DNA from: Opitutaceae bacterium
Lineage (GTDB): Bacteria; Verrucomicrobiota; Verrucomicrobiia; Opitutales; Opitutaceae
Assembly: GCA_028284385.1 (NCBI GenBank)
Contig: JANQRT010000054.1
Span: 62,001-126,000, forward strand
Length of the DNA: 64,000 nucleotides
Direction: 5' to 3'
Position 1 is the stretch's first letter. Each line of letters opens with the position of its first letter. The notes beneath the pieces are model-generated. The model was not told the origin of the DNA and did no database searches. It saw only the letters and a program-made list of their open reading frames with translations. Made by a program: the position numbers and the translations under genes. Shown piece by piece: positions 27,150 through 35,120 of this stretch.

Positions 27150-27965
27150 TTAAAACTTAAGCGTAACAGTATCCAGCTTCAGTCCCCATCTCGAATCCTC
27201 TTCTAGCAGATTCGACTCGATCGCCATTGACGTGATGCGATCAAGGGGAGTTCTTTTGCCGACGCTCATGCTGTCGTAGCCGTAAGCGTAGCCCTTGTCG
27301 CTAAGCGGGTGTTGATATTTACTGAGCAGCAAGCCCGTGTAATCGATATAATCGTTCGATGCCGTAGCGGTTTGAATATCGAAATCCACAAACGAGACAG
27401 TTGATTCTGTATTCCAAGTCTCCTCTGGGATGGGAGCAGCAAAATCTTTTTCTACTTCCGTCGAGGCCAATAGCGCGTCTTCACGTTGAACCGGAATTTC
27501 GTCTTTCTGACTGATTGAGCCAATCGGCTCCTCCTTTGAGGCGACCTCGAAAACGGGTTGATCTAGTGATCCGCCAACGGTCTCGAATTCCTTGAAAGTC
27601 TGCTTTGCCGATTCAATCAAAACGGGACTGGCGGAAGGTGTTGCCGAAACGAGTTCGCCCTCTTCGGAAATCGATGCCGTGTTTAGGGAGCTTATACTAA
27701 AATTGGTGATGAGTATAAGCCCTAGCGTTCCAGTCGATGCCGTTGCGGCAATGATTGCGGTGGTGCGTTTGAAGCGAGCCCAGAAGCCAATTTCCATCTC
27801 GAGATCTTCAACTGGCTGCTTTTGCAGCAAGCGTCTTTCCTTGCGTTGGAGATCTCTTTCGAACTTTTCCCAAAACCCGTCAGACGGCTTCCCTAGCCTC
27901 TTGGCCTTGAGAAGATCTTCTAGCGAGATTTTACCTCGGGATTTTGGCATCGGTTGATTAGACAA
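27150..27965 (-). CDS. Single-pass membrane protein of a verrucomicrobial family
   Basis: A 271-residue protein. The cytoplasmic N-terminus carries SLEDLLKAKRLGKPSDGFWEKFERDLQRKERRLL, a motif I recall from many Opitutae membrane proteins. One transmembrane helix (TTAIIAATASTGTLGLILITNF) is followed by a Ser/Thr/Glu-rich extracytoplasmic region ending in RWGLKLDTVTLKF. The layout recalls anti-sigma-like or gliding-associated anchors, but no sigma factor is adjacent and no function is known. It has its own terminator. Confidence 0.6.
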   Translation of the reverse strand: MSNQPMPKSRGKISLEDLLKAKRLGKPSDGFWEKFERDLQRKERRLLQKQPVEDLEMEIGFWARFKRTTAIIAATASTGTLGLILITNFSISSLNTASISEEGELVSATPSASPVLIESAKQTFKEFETVGGSLDQPVFEVASKEEPIGSISQKDEIPVQREDALLASTEVEKDFAAPIPEETWNTESTVSFVDFDIQTATASNDYIDYTGLLLSKYQHPLSDKGYAYGYDSMSVGKRTPLDRITSMAIESNLLEEDSRWGLKLDTVTLKF

Positions 27966-28113
27966 GCGTCAGCCGAAAGCATTCAAAATTTTTCTTAAAT
28001 TTTTGTAATAAATTAGGCCGTCTTGGCTGTCTGGAGCTAGCAGCATGAAAGCAAACCCAGCCCAAAGTTTCACTGATTTCTGTTACTAATTGGATAACAA
28101 AAGGTTACGTTGA

Positions 28114-28527
28114 TCAATCGTTTGCCTGCTCGCATTTCTCTTTCAGCGCGGCGTTGATGAAAGGCAGCTCCTTGCGTCTTATAAGTAGGATCGAGATGCA
28201 GGAGGCCAAGGTGATGAAGGCCATGATACCCAACTGTAAATGCGAGCCTTCCCATCCGATCTTGGTGAAGTGGCCAATGATGGCTCCGGTCATTAGGCCG
28301 GCTCCCAGCAAGGCGCCATAGGCTATGCTGTTTGGTATGAGCAATAGAATACAGGCGATGAGTTCCAGAGTTCCGATCACGTATTGGCCGCCAGGCATAT
28401 TCAGTTTTTCTTCGAAAATGACTATGGTTTCCGGGTGGCCTGTGAACTTGAAGAACAAGGTTTGTCCCATGATGACCACCGCGATTAATTGGGCGATCCA
28501 CGAAAAAATGTAGGCTTTGTTTTTCAT
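28114..28527 (-). CDS. DoxX family membrane protein
   Basis: A 137-residue protein with four hydrophobic helices. The N-terminal IMGQTLFFKFTGHPETIVIFE and GTLELIACILLLIPNSIAYGALLGAGLMTGAIIGHF fit the DoxX/DoxD superfamily, membrane proteins associated with redox or quinone-linked processes. It is the last gene of a three-gene operon, starting 20 bp after the FMN glutamate-synthase-like gene stops. Function not known. Confidence 0.75.
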   Translation of the reverse strand: MKNKAYIFSWIAQLIAVVIMGQTLFFKFTGHPETIVIFEEKLNMPGGQYVIGTLELIACILLLIPNSIAYGALLGAGLMTGAIIGHFTKIGWEGSHLQLGIMAFITLASCISILLIRRKELPFINAALKEKCEQAND

Positions 28528-28547
28528 AAAGGAATATCAGGTTGAAG

Positions 28548-30074
28548 CTAATTGGCGTTAATGAAGGGATGCAAAGTTGATTCGCTTGGAACATACAGGT
28601 GGTCGAAAGTCAGCTCTTTGACTGATCGACAGCCAGCCGAGGCGAGGAGCTCCTCGAGATCGTGTTCCAGATTGTGAACATAGTTCGCGATTCTAGGAGC
28701 TTTGGCGTCTATATTTATTCCATGCTGCAAAGCGGGATCGTGGGTCGTTATTCCGACAGGACAGGTGTTGTTTCCGCACTGCAAAGCTTGAATGCAGCCC
28801 AAAGATAGCATGAAGCCTCTGGCCGAGTATATGGCGTCCGCTCCCAAGCAGAATGCGACCATTTGCCTGCCTGGAGCGACGAGTTTACCTGAAGCCATCA
28901 GTTTCAACCGATCGCGGACGCCGTTTTTGGTTAGGATATCATTTACCGACTTCAAAGCGGGGAAGAGCGGCATTCCAACACGGTCGATAAAAGCTTTAGG
29001 AGCCGCTCCTGTTCCTCCCTCGGCTCCGTCAACCGTAATCCAGTCAGGAAAGACATCCTGCCGCTTCATTTCCACAACCAGCTCCTCAAATTGCTGGGGT
29101 CTTCCGACGCAGAGCTTTATGCCGACGGGAAGTTCTGTGACGTCCTGCACATGCTTGATGAAGGCGACTGTATTCTCAATATCGGTACATTCGGCATGGG
29201 AGGAAGGAGAAACGACATCCCTGTCCTTGGGCACGCCTCGGAGTTCCGCTATTTCGTCGGTTATCTTCTCTTTTGGCAAAAGACCTCCCTTGCCAGGTTT
29301 AGCTCCCTGAGAGAACTTGATCTCCACCATTTTGATGGATTCCTTTCCAGCAAGCTCCTTCAGTTTGTCGTCGTTTAGCGTTCCATCTTCATTGCGAACG
29401 CCGAATTTAGCCGTGCCCATTTGGAAAATCAGATCGCATCCTTCGTCGAGATGATATTTTGGATACCCTCCCTCGCCAGTATTCATGGGAATGCCCGCCA
29501 TCTTAGCTCCGCGAGCAAACGACCTTACCGCTTTCTCGCCCAAGGCTCCATAGCTCATAGCGCTGATGACGAACGGCTTGTTGATCGTATAGGTTTTTGT
29601 GATACCGCGCTCCTCGCCAAAAGTAAGGCGGTAAGGGACAAGCTTGTCTTTCCCTATGGGAAACATCGAGTGGCGAATTTTGATCTCGCTTGAATCAAAC
29701 TCGAATTGCGAACCAAAGGAGGAAGCGGAATCGATGTTTTGAGCTTTGCGATAGACTTCCGCTCGCTCGGTTCGGTTAAAAGGCTTTTCTTCGGTGTCAT
29801 TGGCAAACAAATACTGCCTCAGCTCTGGACCAATACTTTCCAGCATATAGCGGCCTTGGCCTAGGATCCCGAAATTGCGCAGCACGGAGTGGCTGGATTG
29901 GACATGCAGGTAAAACAGATTGATTACGGTTAGGAAGAGAAAGGTTACCGTAAGGAAATGGAAGTAGAATGAGAACCTGAATCCTGCCAGAAAGAAGAGA
30001 ACCGCTAGGATGGGTATGGCCAAATTTGTGAATTTAGCGAGCTTGTGTAGGTCGATGCTAAGTTTTCCTATCAT
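28548..30074 (-). CDS. FMN-binding glutamate synthase family protein
   Basis: A 508-residue protein. Two N-terminal membrane helices (ILAVLFFLAGFRFSFYFHFLTVTFLFL) precede a TIM-barrel domain homologous to the FMN/synthase domain of GltB. Visible elements: PFVISAMSYGALGEKAVRS, GEGGYPKYHL, EIKFSQGAKPGKGGLLP, TVDGAEGGTGAAP, and a cysteine cluster CIQALQCGNNTCPVGIT, where GltB binds its 3Fe-4S cluster. Membrane-anchored stand-alone forms are common but lack the glutaminase domain; the reaction is unresolved. It lies between the Pycsar-effector-like gene (27 bp) and doxX (20 bp). Confidence 0.88.
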   Translation of the reverse strand: MIGKLSIDLHKLAKFTNLAIPILAVLFFLAGFRFSFYFHFLTVTFLFLTVINLFYLHVQSSHSVLRNFGILGQGRYMLESIGPELRQYLFANDTEEKPFNRTERAEVYRKAQNIDSASSFGSQFEFDSSEIKIRHSMFPIGKDKLVPYRLTFGEERGITKTYTINKPFVISAMSYGALGEKAVRSFARGAKMAGIPMNTGEGGYPKYHLDEGCDLIFQMGTAKFGVRNEDGTLNDDKLKELAGKESIKMVEIKFSQGAKPGKGGLLPKEKITDEIAELRGVPKDRDVVSPSSHAECTDIENTVAFIKHVQDVTELPVGIKLCVGRPQQFEELVVEMKRQDVFPDWITVDGAEGGTGAAPKAFIDRVGMPLFPALKSVNDILTKNGVRDRLKLMASGKLVAPGRQMVAFCLGADAIYSARGFMLSLGCIQALQCGNNTCPVGITTHDPALQHGINIDAKAPRIANYVHNLEHDLEELLASAGCRSVKELTFDHLYVPSESTLHPFINAN

Positions 30075-30101
30075 GTTAATGAGGCTTTGTGTTTAATTGG
30101 T

Positions 30102-30626
30102 TCAGTTGAGGTAGCCGTACACCACGAGAGCCGAGCCCAGGCATATGCCCAGAACGAACGAAGTGTAGGAGATCCTCAACCAACGAAATTTTGGCTTTAG
30201 AATGTCATTACTTATATGATACAAATCTCTAGCGACTTCCTTCGAGAGTTTGCGAGTGTCGTCCAGAATTTCGGCAATTGCCGAAAGATACTCCGATTCC
30301 TCGAACTTGCTGATCCCTGAGAAGTGGAGAAGATTGTGGCGCTCGTGCTTATCTAGGTGCTTAGGTTTCTTTGGAGCCAGACATTGAACGGCGGCAATAA
30401 TAGTCGCCACGGCGCCTACGCCAAATACGATTACCCCTAGTTGACATTCTGGAGTGTTAATCCTGGTGAGAGCGAAAGGCATGAGCACCGAACTCATGGC
30501 AAGCAACCCTTGCGCTCTACGATCCGCCATGGCGATGTATTGTATGTGTTTATTTTCTATGCTGGCCATGACAGCCGCTCTGGCGATGGCCTGGAATTGG
30601 CTGGTAGTATCTGGACTGGCTGTCAT
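30102..30626 (-). CDS. Pycsar effector-like transmembrane protein (PycTM/DUF5706 family)
   Basis: A 174-residue protein. The pattern ADRRAQGLLAMSSVLMPFAL (helix 1), a second helix LGVIVFGVGAVATIIAAVQCLAP, KHERHNLLHFSGISKFEESEYLSAIAEILDD, then KEVARDLYHISNDILKPKFRWLRISYTSFVLGICLGSALVV (helix 3) matches PycTM/DUF5706 proteins. In Pycsar defence these are gated by cCMP or cUMP and damage the membrane. No pyrimidine cyclase gene is adjacent. It instead begins an apparent operon with the FMN glutamate-synthase-like and DoxX genes, 27 bp downstream. Family assignment is from motif memory. Confidence 0.7.
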   Translation of the reverse strand: MTASPDTTSQFQAIARAAVMASIENKHIQYIAMADRRAQGLLAMSSVLMPFALTRINTPECQLGVIVFGVGAVATIIAAVQCLAPKKPKHLDKHERHNLLHFSGISKFEESEYLSAIAEILDDTRKLSKEVARDLYHISNDILKPKFRWLRISYTSFVLGICLGSALVVYGYLN

Positions 30627-30997
30627 GGGAGGAAAGTTGTCGGCAAGGGACGGAGCAATGTGACTCCAGATTGATATTGCTTCAAGACAATTGCTGAAGG
30701 CGTCTCTAATTCTTAACAGAGTGTGAAGCGGCTAGGAATTCTAGCGATGGTTTTTCCGCCTTGCTAGCCGGTGATTTAAACATCGATCGGTGATTGAAAA
30801 TCGAATACGATTTCTTACATCCTTAAGGAGGTGCCGATTTTAATTTCATTGCTAGAGGAAGGCTTTTCATTTCCGGGGAGGTTGTTGAGAGAAACGGATC
30901 GATTCCAAGGGCGATTGCAGAAAAACTTTCCGCTTAAATTCGCATCTCGGCGGCGACTGAAATTCAGCGCAGAATGTAGTTATTTTTAAACTACTCG
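30627..30997. other. Intergenic region without a gene (371 bp)
   Basis: No ORF is supported. A Shine-Dalgarno-like AAGGAGGTG near 30823 has no start codon at a proper distance. A weak inverted repeat GGCTAG/CTAGCC lies near 30730-30775. The region should carry the promoter of the Pycsar-effector-like operon and the 3' end of the PIG-L transcript. Confidence 0.5.
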
Positions 30998-31852
30998 CTA
31001 TCTGTTTTCGAATCTCTTCAGGGAATTGATCGCCTCGGCTCTAAAATCCTGGATTTTCGACTCGACGAACTCTTCGAGAGACAGGATATCGGAATCGAAA
31101 AGCGGCGATAGGTCCATCGCGAAGGTCACGCTATCGGATCTGTCGATCTGGTGGGAGTCGTAGAAGGTAGCGTTGGCTCGCCTTCTGCCAAGCGTCGCCA
31201 GGTCGTAGCGTTTACCCCCGGCAATTTGGGTATCGAACACCTCCAGAAGGGAGGCTGCCAATTCTTCGTGGCCGCTCACATCGAGACAGATTTTCTGCTC
31301 GTCGGATAGCCAATCCAAGTCGCGCCATACTTCGCAGCCGTAGACTTTCGCTGGCCTTGCTCCGGGATCTAGCGCTCGAATCGCCTCAACGCATTTTACC
31401 AGGCTCGCAATGTGCGTTTCATGTTTGTCGGCGGGATTATGCAGGTACAGTACTTCCGGCCGAGCCGCCTCCAGAATCCGCTTCAGATCTTCGATGGGCG
31501 ACCTGCTTTCCCTGCTCTTGATCTCGGAAGAATCGTATCCGAGCTGAAGTTGGGCAGAGTATTTGCCTAAGTCCGCCGCCGCTCTTTGTTCCAGCCGACG
31601 GGCTTCTAGCATTTCTTCGTCAGAAAAACTTGAATACGGACCCGAACGAGCGCTTCCCGAACCATTGGTGACCGTTACTCCGGTGAACCATTCATCATTC
31701 TGATCGTAGCAACGAATAATCCCGTGAAAGGCGAATACTTCCAGATCGTCTTGATGAGCTCCAATACCCATGCAAGTCGTTCTTCGGAGCGCTTCTTCAA
31801 TCGAAATTCCGTCTGGCACATATAGGTCCGCCTGTGAATGATTCAATTGCAT
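30998..31852 (-). CDS. PIG-L family deacetylase
   Basis: A LmbE-like zinc deacetylase of 284 residues. The metal site is seen as GIGAHQDDLEVFAFHGI (family AHPDDxE) and a later HNPADKHETHIASLV (H-x-x-H type). Relatives remove acetyl groups from N-acetylglucosamine conjugates such as mycothiol precursors, or from other sugars. The Pro of AHPDD is replaced by Gln. It starts 9 bp after the amidohydrolase gene stops and is probably co-transcribed with it, next to a beta-mannosidase, pointing to glycan catabolism. Confidence 0.87.
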   Translation of the reverse strand: MQLNHSQADLYVPDGISIEEALRRTTCMGIGAHQDDLEVFAFHGIIRCYDQNDEWFTGVTVTNGSGSARSGPYSSFSDEEMLEARRLEQRAAADLGKYSAQLQLGYDSSEIKSRESRSPIEDLKRILEAARPEVLYLHNPADKHETHIASLVKCVEAIRALDPGARPAKVYGCEVWRDLDWLSDEQKICLDVSGHEELAASLLEVFDTQIAGGKRYDLATLGRRRANATFYDSHQIDRSDSVTFAMDLSPLFDSDILSLEEFVESKIQDFRAEAINSLKRFENR

Positions 31853-31861
31853 CTTAATTGC

Positions 31862-32698
31862 TCATGTATCCAGACGGTAAATGCGCTTGGCATTCTGATG
31901 AAAAAACTTTTCCGATGCCCTTTGGTTGTCTCCCAGGAAATGCTGATACAAGCCAAGATTAGTCTCGTAGCTGCCCGCCATGGAAATGGGAGGCCAGTTG
32001 CTTCCGTAAATGACGCGGTCTTCTCCGAACGCCTTGAAAAGAAATTCGAGTATGGGTTGGTAGAATTCGGGATCCCTGGAGGGCGGGCGCATTTTGGCGA
32101 ATTCAATAAGAGAGGTGAGCTTGCAGGCCGTGTTGGGCAAGGCGGCAAATCGTTCGATCCATTCGCGCCATTCGCCTCGCGGTTTTTCGCCATCGATTTC
32201 CGCGTGTCCGAAGTGATCGAGGATGCAAGATGTTTCCTGCATCTCGCTTGCTAGGCTGGTGTATTCTCTGAGCTTTTTCAGAGAGATCGCTCCGAGCTCG
32301 AAGGTCAGTTTATGAGCTACCAAGGCTTCCAGGCGTCTGCGTAAATCGCTGCTCGTCAGATCGTAGTCAATAATAGGTCTAAGACGAATTCCCTTGAGTT
32401 TCGGATGGCTGGCAAAGGCCTCGAGTCGCTGCTCGAAGCCTTCTTCTCCTGGCTGTAAGTTGGCGACCACTCCTAATATGAAAGGATCATTCTTGGCTAG
32501 CTCCAGCGTCCACTCGTCGTCTATTTCTCTTGGGCTGGCTTCGACTACGATCACGCCTTCGATTGTCAATGGTTTGGCATATTCCTTGAAATGCTCTTGG
32601 AAGGATTTTTTGTAGATCGAGCTCTCTTTCGGTGGCCAGGGGATGCCTTCGGGTCGAGAAGGATCGTATAGGTGGATATGGCTGTCGATAAAAGGCAT
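31862..32698 (-). CDS. Amidohydrolase-2 family hydrolase
   Basis: A TIM-barrel metal hydrolase of about 278 residues starting MPFIDSHIHLYDPSRPEGIPW. Other landmarks are VIVVEASPREIDDEW, LKGIRLRPIIDYDL, SCILDHFGHAEIDG (metal His) and DRVIYGSNWPPIS, where the usual Asp is Asn-Trp. This pattern fits the fuconolactonase/rhamnonolactonase-like branch, which hydrolyses sugar lactones; that role fits the neighbouring deacetylase and mannosidase. The frame extends 11 codons upstream to 32731, but the conserved N-terminus begins at 32698. Confidence 0.82.
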   Translation of the reverse strand: MPFIDSHIHLYDPSRPEGIPWPPKESSIYKKSFQEHFKEYAKPLTIEGVIVVEASPREIDDEWTLELAKNDPFILGVVANLQPGEEGFEQRLEAFASHPKLKGIRLRPIIDYDLTSSDLRRRLEALVAHKLTFELGAISLKKLREYTSLASEMQETSCILDHFGHAEIDGEKPRGEWREWIERFAALPNTACKLTSLIEFAKMRPPSRDPEFYQPILEFLFKAFGEDRVIYGSNWPPISMAGSYETNLGLYQHFLGDNQRASEKFFHQNAKRIYRLDT

Positions 32699-32893
32699 AT
32701 GGAGGCCGCGATGCCGGAGAATGGGACGCATTGAAAACAGTTAGCTTTGGGCGGCAACAAGATTCTTGTCGACCTACCGCCTCTCGTTATCGATTTCAAT
32801 GTATGGCCACCTTCATGACGCGAAGCTGGACATCCGTTAACTTTGCTCCAACGTTTAACCAATACATGATTCTGGTCTGCCAATCGATTCCTC

Positions 32894-35104
32894 ATGCAAC
32901 GCTATAAGCTGGGATGGACGGTAGGATATACTCGCGACCCCAGCGAGCCTCCCGAAAGGTTTGTAGCTGCCTCCGTTCCGGGAGCCGCTCAACTCGATTG
33001 GGCGAATGCGGAAGGATGGCCGGATTATTGGCGAGGCGAAAACTGCATGCAGTTCGAGTCGATGGAATCCGTGTATTGGGTTTATGAATCCAAAATCAGC
33101 AAGCCTGAGCTCGCGGATGGGCAGCGACTTTATTTCGTGTGCGAAGGCGTGGATTATCAGTTTCTCATTCGCCTGAACAAAAAGACGCTTCACGGTCAGG
33201 AAGGCATGTTCACTCCGTGCTCATTCGATATCACGGACGACGTCACGGACGGGGATACTTTGCAAATCGTGGTCTTTCCGCATCCCGATTCCGGCGACTA
33301 CTCCAATGGCCGATGCGAGGCTAAGGAAAGCGTGAAACCGCCATGCAGTTACGGATGGGATTGGCACCCGCGATTGATCCCGTCGGGAATCTGGAAAAAC
33401 GCGTTTCTGGAAACCCGCAGCGCCCAACACATCGTTGATTTGCAATTCGACTACATGCTCGAGGAGAATCTCAGCCAGGCGCGGATTGACTTGGCGATAG
33501 AGCTGAGCGAAACCATGTCGGGCTCCCTTGAATGGTCGCTTTCAGATCCGAATGGAGATGTGGTCGACGCTCATTCCGTTTCGCTGGAAAGCCAGCAGAT
33601 TGTCGATATTACCTCCGACATATTCGACCCTATGCTTTGGTGGCCAAATCAGCAGGGGGAGCAGAATCTGTATACGCTCGCTCTTTCATTGCATGGCGCG
33701 GATGGAATGGTTCAGGATCGGAAAAGCAAAAGAGTCGGTTTCCGTCGCGTTCAACTGGTGATGAACGAAGGGGCTTGGGACGAGCGAACATCGCTTCCGA
33801 CCAGTCGCAACGTTCCTCCCATGACCATCGAGATAAACGGCCGCCGCATTTTTTCAAAGGGCTCGAACTGGGTGCCGCCGGAGGTGTTTCCTGGCGTCAT
33901 TGGCGAAGATACTTATCGGCCTCTCATCGAAAAGGCCAGGCAGGCGAATTTCAACATGCTGCGTTGTTGGGGTGGCGGTATCGTCAATAAGGATTCCTTC
34001 TTCAATCTCTGTGACGAGCTCGGCATTATGGTCTGGCAGGAATTTCCGCTTGCTTGTAACCAATATGTGGAGACTCCTGAATATTTGGATACGCTTAATA
34101 GCGAATCTCGGTCTATCATTCTGAGACTCAAATCGCATCCCAGCATCGTTATCTGGTGTGGAGGGAACGAGCTTTTCAACAGCTGGTCTAGAATGACTGA
34201 TCAGCACAAGGCCCTTCGTCTGTTAAACAAGAATTGCTACGAGCTCGATCCGGATACTCCCTTTCTTCCTACCAGCCCTGTTATGGGAGTCGGCCATGGA
34301 GACTACTTGTTTCGAGATGCCGATGGCGTGGAGTGTTTCGAGAAATTCCAGAAGGCGCGTTTTTCCGCCTACACTGAATTTGGCTGCCCGGGACCGGCTT
34401 CTGTCGACTATCTCGAGCGATTCATTCCCGACGACGAACTCTTCCCTCCCAAGCTTGGCGGCAGTTGGGAAACGCACCACGCCTTCAATGCTTGGGATGG
34501 CCATAAAAGCTCGTGGCTTTGTCCTGAAGTCATTGACCACTATTTCGGCAAGGCGGAGTCAATCGAGGAGCTTGTATTCTATGGCCAAATACTGCAAAGC
34601 GAAGGCTACAAGGCTATGTTTGAAGAAGCCCGGCGGCAAAAGCCCTATTGTTCCATGGCCCTGAATTGGTGCTATAACGAGCCTTGGCCGACAGCGGCAA
34701 ACAATAGCCTCATCAGTTGGCCTTGCGAGCCGAAGCCAGCCTACGAGGCGGTAAAGCAAAGCTGCCGTCCCATCCTGGCGAGCGCTAGAGCGGAGAAGTT
34801 TTCCTGGACCGAGGAGGAGTGGTTCGAAGCCGAATTGTGGATGCTTAACGATTCTCCTGAAGTTATCAAATGCGATACGGTTGAAGCGTATTTGCAATTC
34901 GCGGACGAAGAGGTGTTCGCCTTGGCCTGGGATTTCGAAGCTATTGAACCGAATTCAAACAGTCGAGGTCCGACCTTACGCTACAAGCTGCCGACCTTCG
35001 ATGCGCAGGTCTTCAAGCTCGTCCTTCGTATCGAAGGGAAGCAAGATTGGCAATCTGAATACACGTTTTGCTACAAGCCACTCAATCCGCTTATGAGCGA
35101 TTGA
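32894..35104 (+). CDS. Beta-mannosidase (glycoside hydrolase family 2)
   Basis: A 736-residue GH2 enzyme: sugar-binding N-terminal domain with WPDYWRGENCMQFESMESVYWVYE, beta-sandwich domain with PFGYDW-like CSYGWDWHPRLIPSGIW, and TIM-barrel with KGSNWVPPEVFPG and MLRCWGGGI. The predicted acid/base is Glu426 (WCGGNELFNSW) and the nucleophile Glu495 (YTEFGCPG). It should release mannose from mannans or N-glycan-like chains. It is shorter than many family members at the C-terminus. No signal peptide is visible, so it acts inside the cell. Divergent from the lactonase-like/PIG-L operon. Confidence 0.9.
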   Translation: MQRYKLGWTVGYTRDPSEPPERFVAASVPGAAQLDWANAEGWPDYWRGENCMQFESMESVYWVYESKISKPELADGQRLYFVCEGVDYQFLIRLNKKTLHGQEGMFTPCSFDITDDVTDGDTLQIVVFPHPDSGDYSNGRCEAKESVKPPCSYGWDWHPRLIPSGIWKNAFLETRSAQHIVDLQFDYMLEENLSQARIDLAIELSETMSGSLEWSLSDPNGDVVDAHSVSLESQQIVDITSDIFDPMLWWPNQQGEQNLYTLALSLHGADGMVQDRKSKRVGFRRVQLVMNEGAWDERTSLPTSRNVPPMTIEINGRRIFSKGSNWVPPEVFPGVIGEDTYRPLIEKARQANFNMLRCWGGGIVNKDSFFNLCDELGIMVWQEFPLACNQYVETPEYLDTLNSESRSIILRLKSHPSIVIWCGGNELFNSWSRMTDQHKALRLLNKNCYELDPDTPFLPTSPVMGVGHGDYLFRDADGVECFEKFQKARFSAYTEFGCPGPASVDYLERFIPDDELFPPKLGGSWETHHAFNAWDGHKSSWLCPEVIDHYFGKAESIEELVFYGQILQSEGYKAMFEEARRQKPYCSMALNWCYNEPWPTAANNSLISWPCEPKPAYEAVKQSCRPILASARAEKFSWTEEEWFEAELWMLNDSPEVIKCDTVEAYLQFADEEVFALAWDFEAIEPNSNSRGPTLRYKLPTFDAQVFKLVLRIEGKQDWQSEYTFCYKPLNPLMSD

Positions 35105-35120
35105 AGTGTAGTTGGTTTGC

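Noticed and set aside
28070..28594. 174-codon minus-strand ORF over the DoxX gene
   Set aside because: It is a shifted-frame shadow of the DoxX gene, with His/Arg-rich composition typical of wrong frames.
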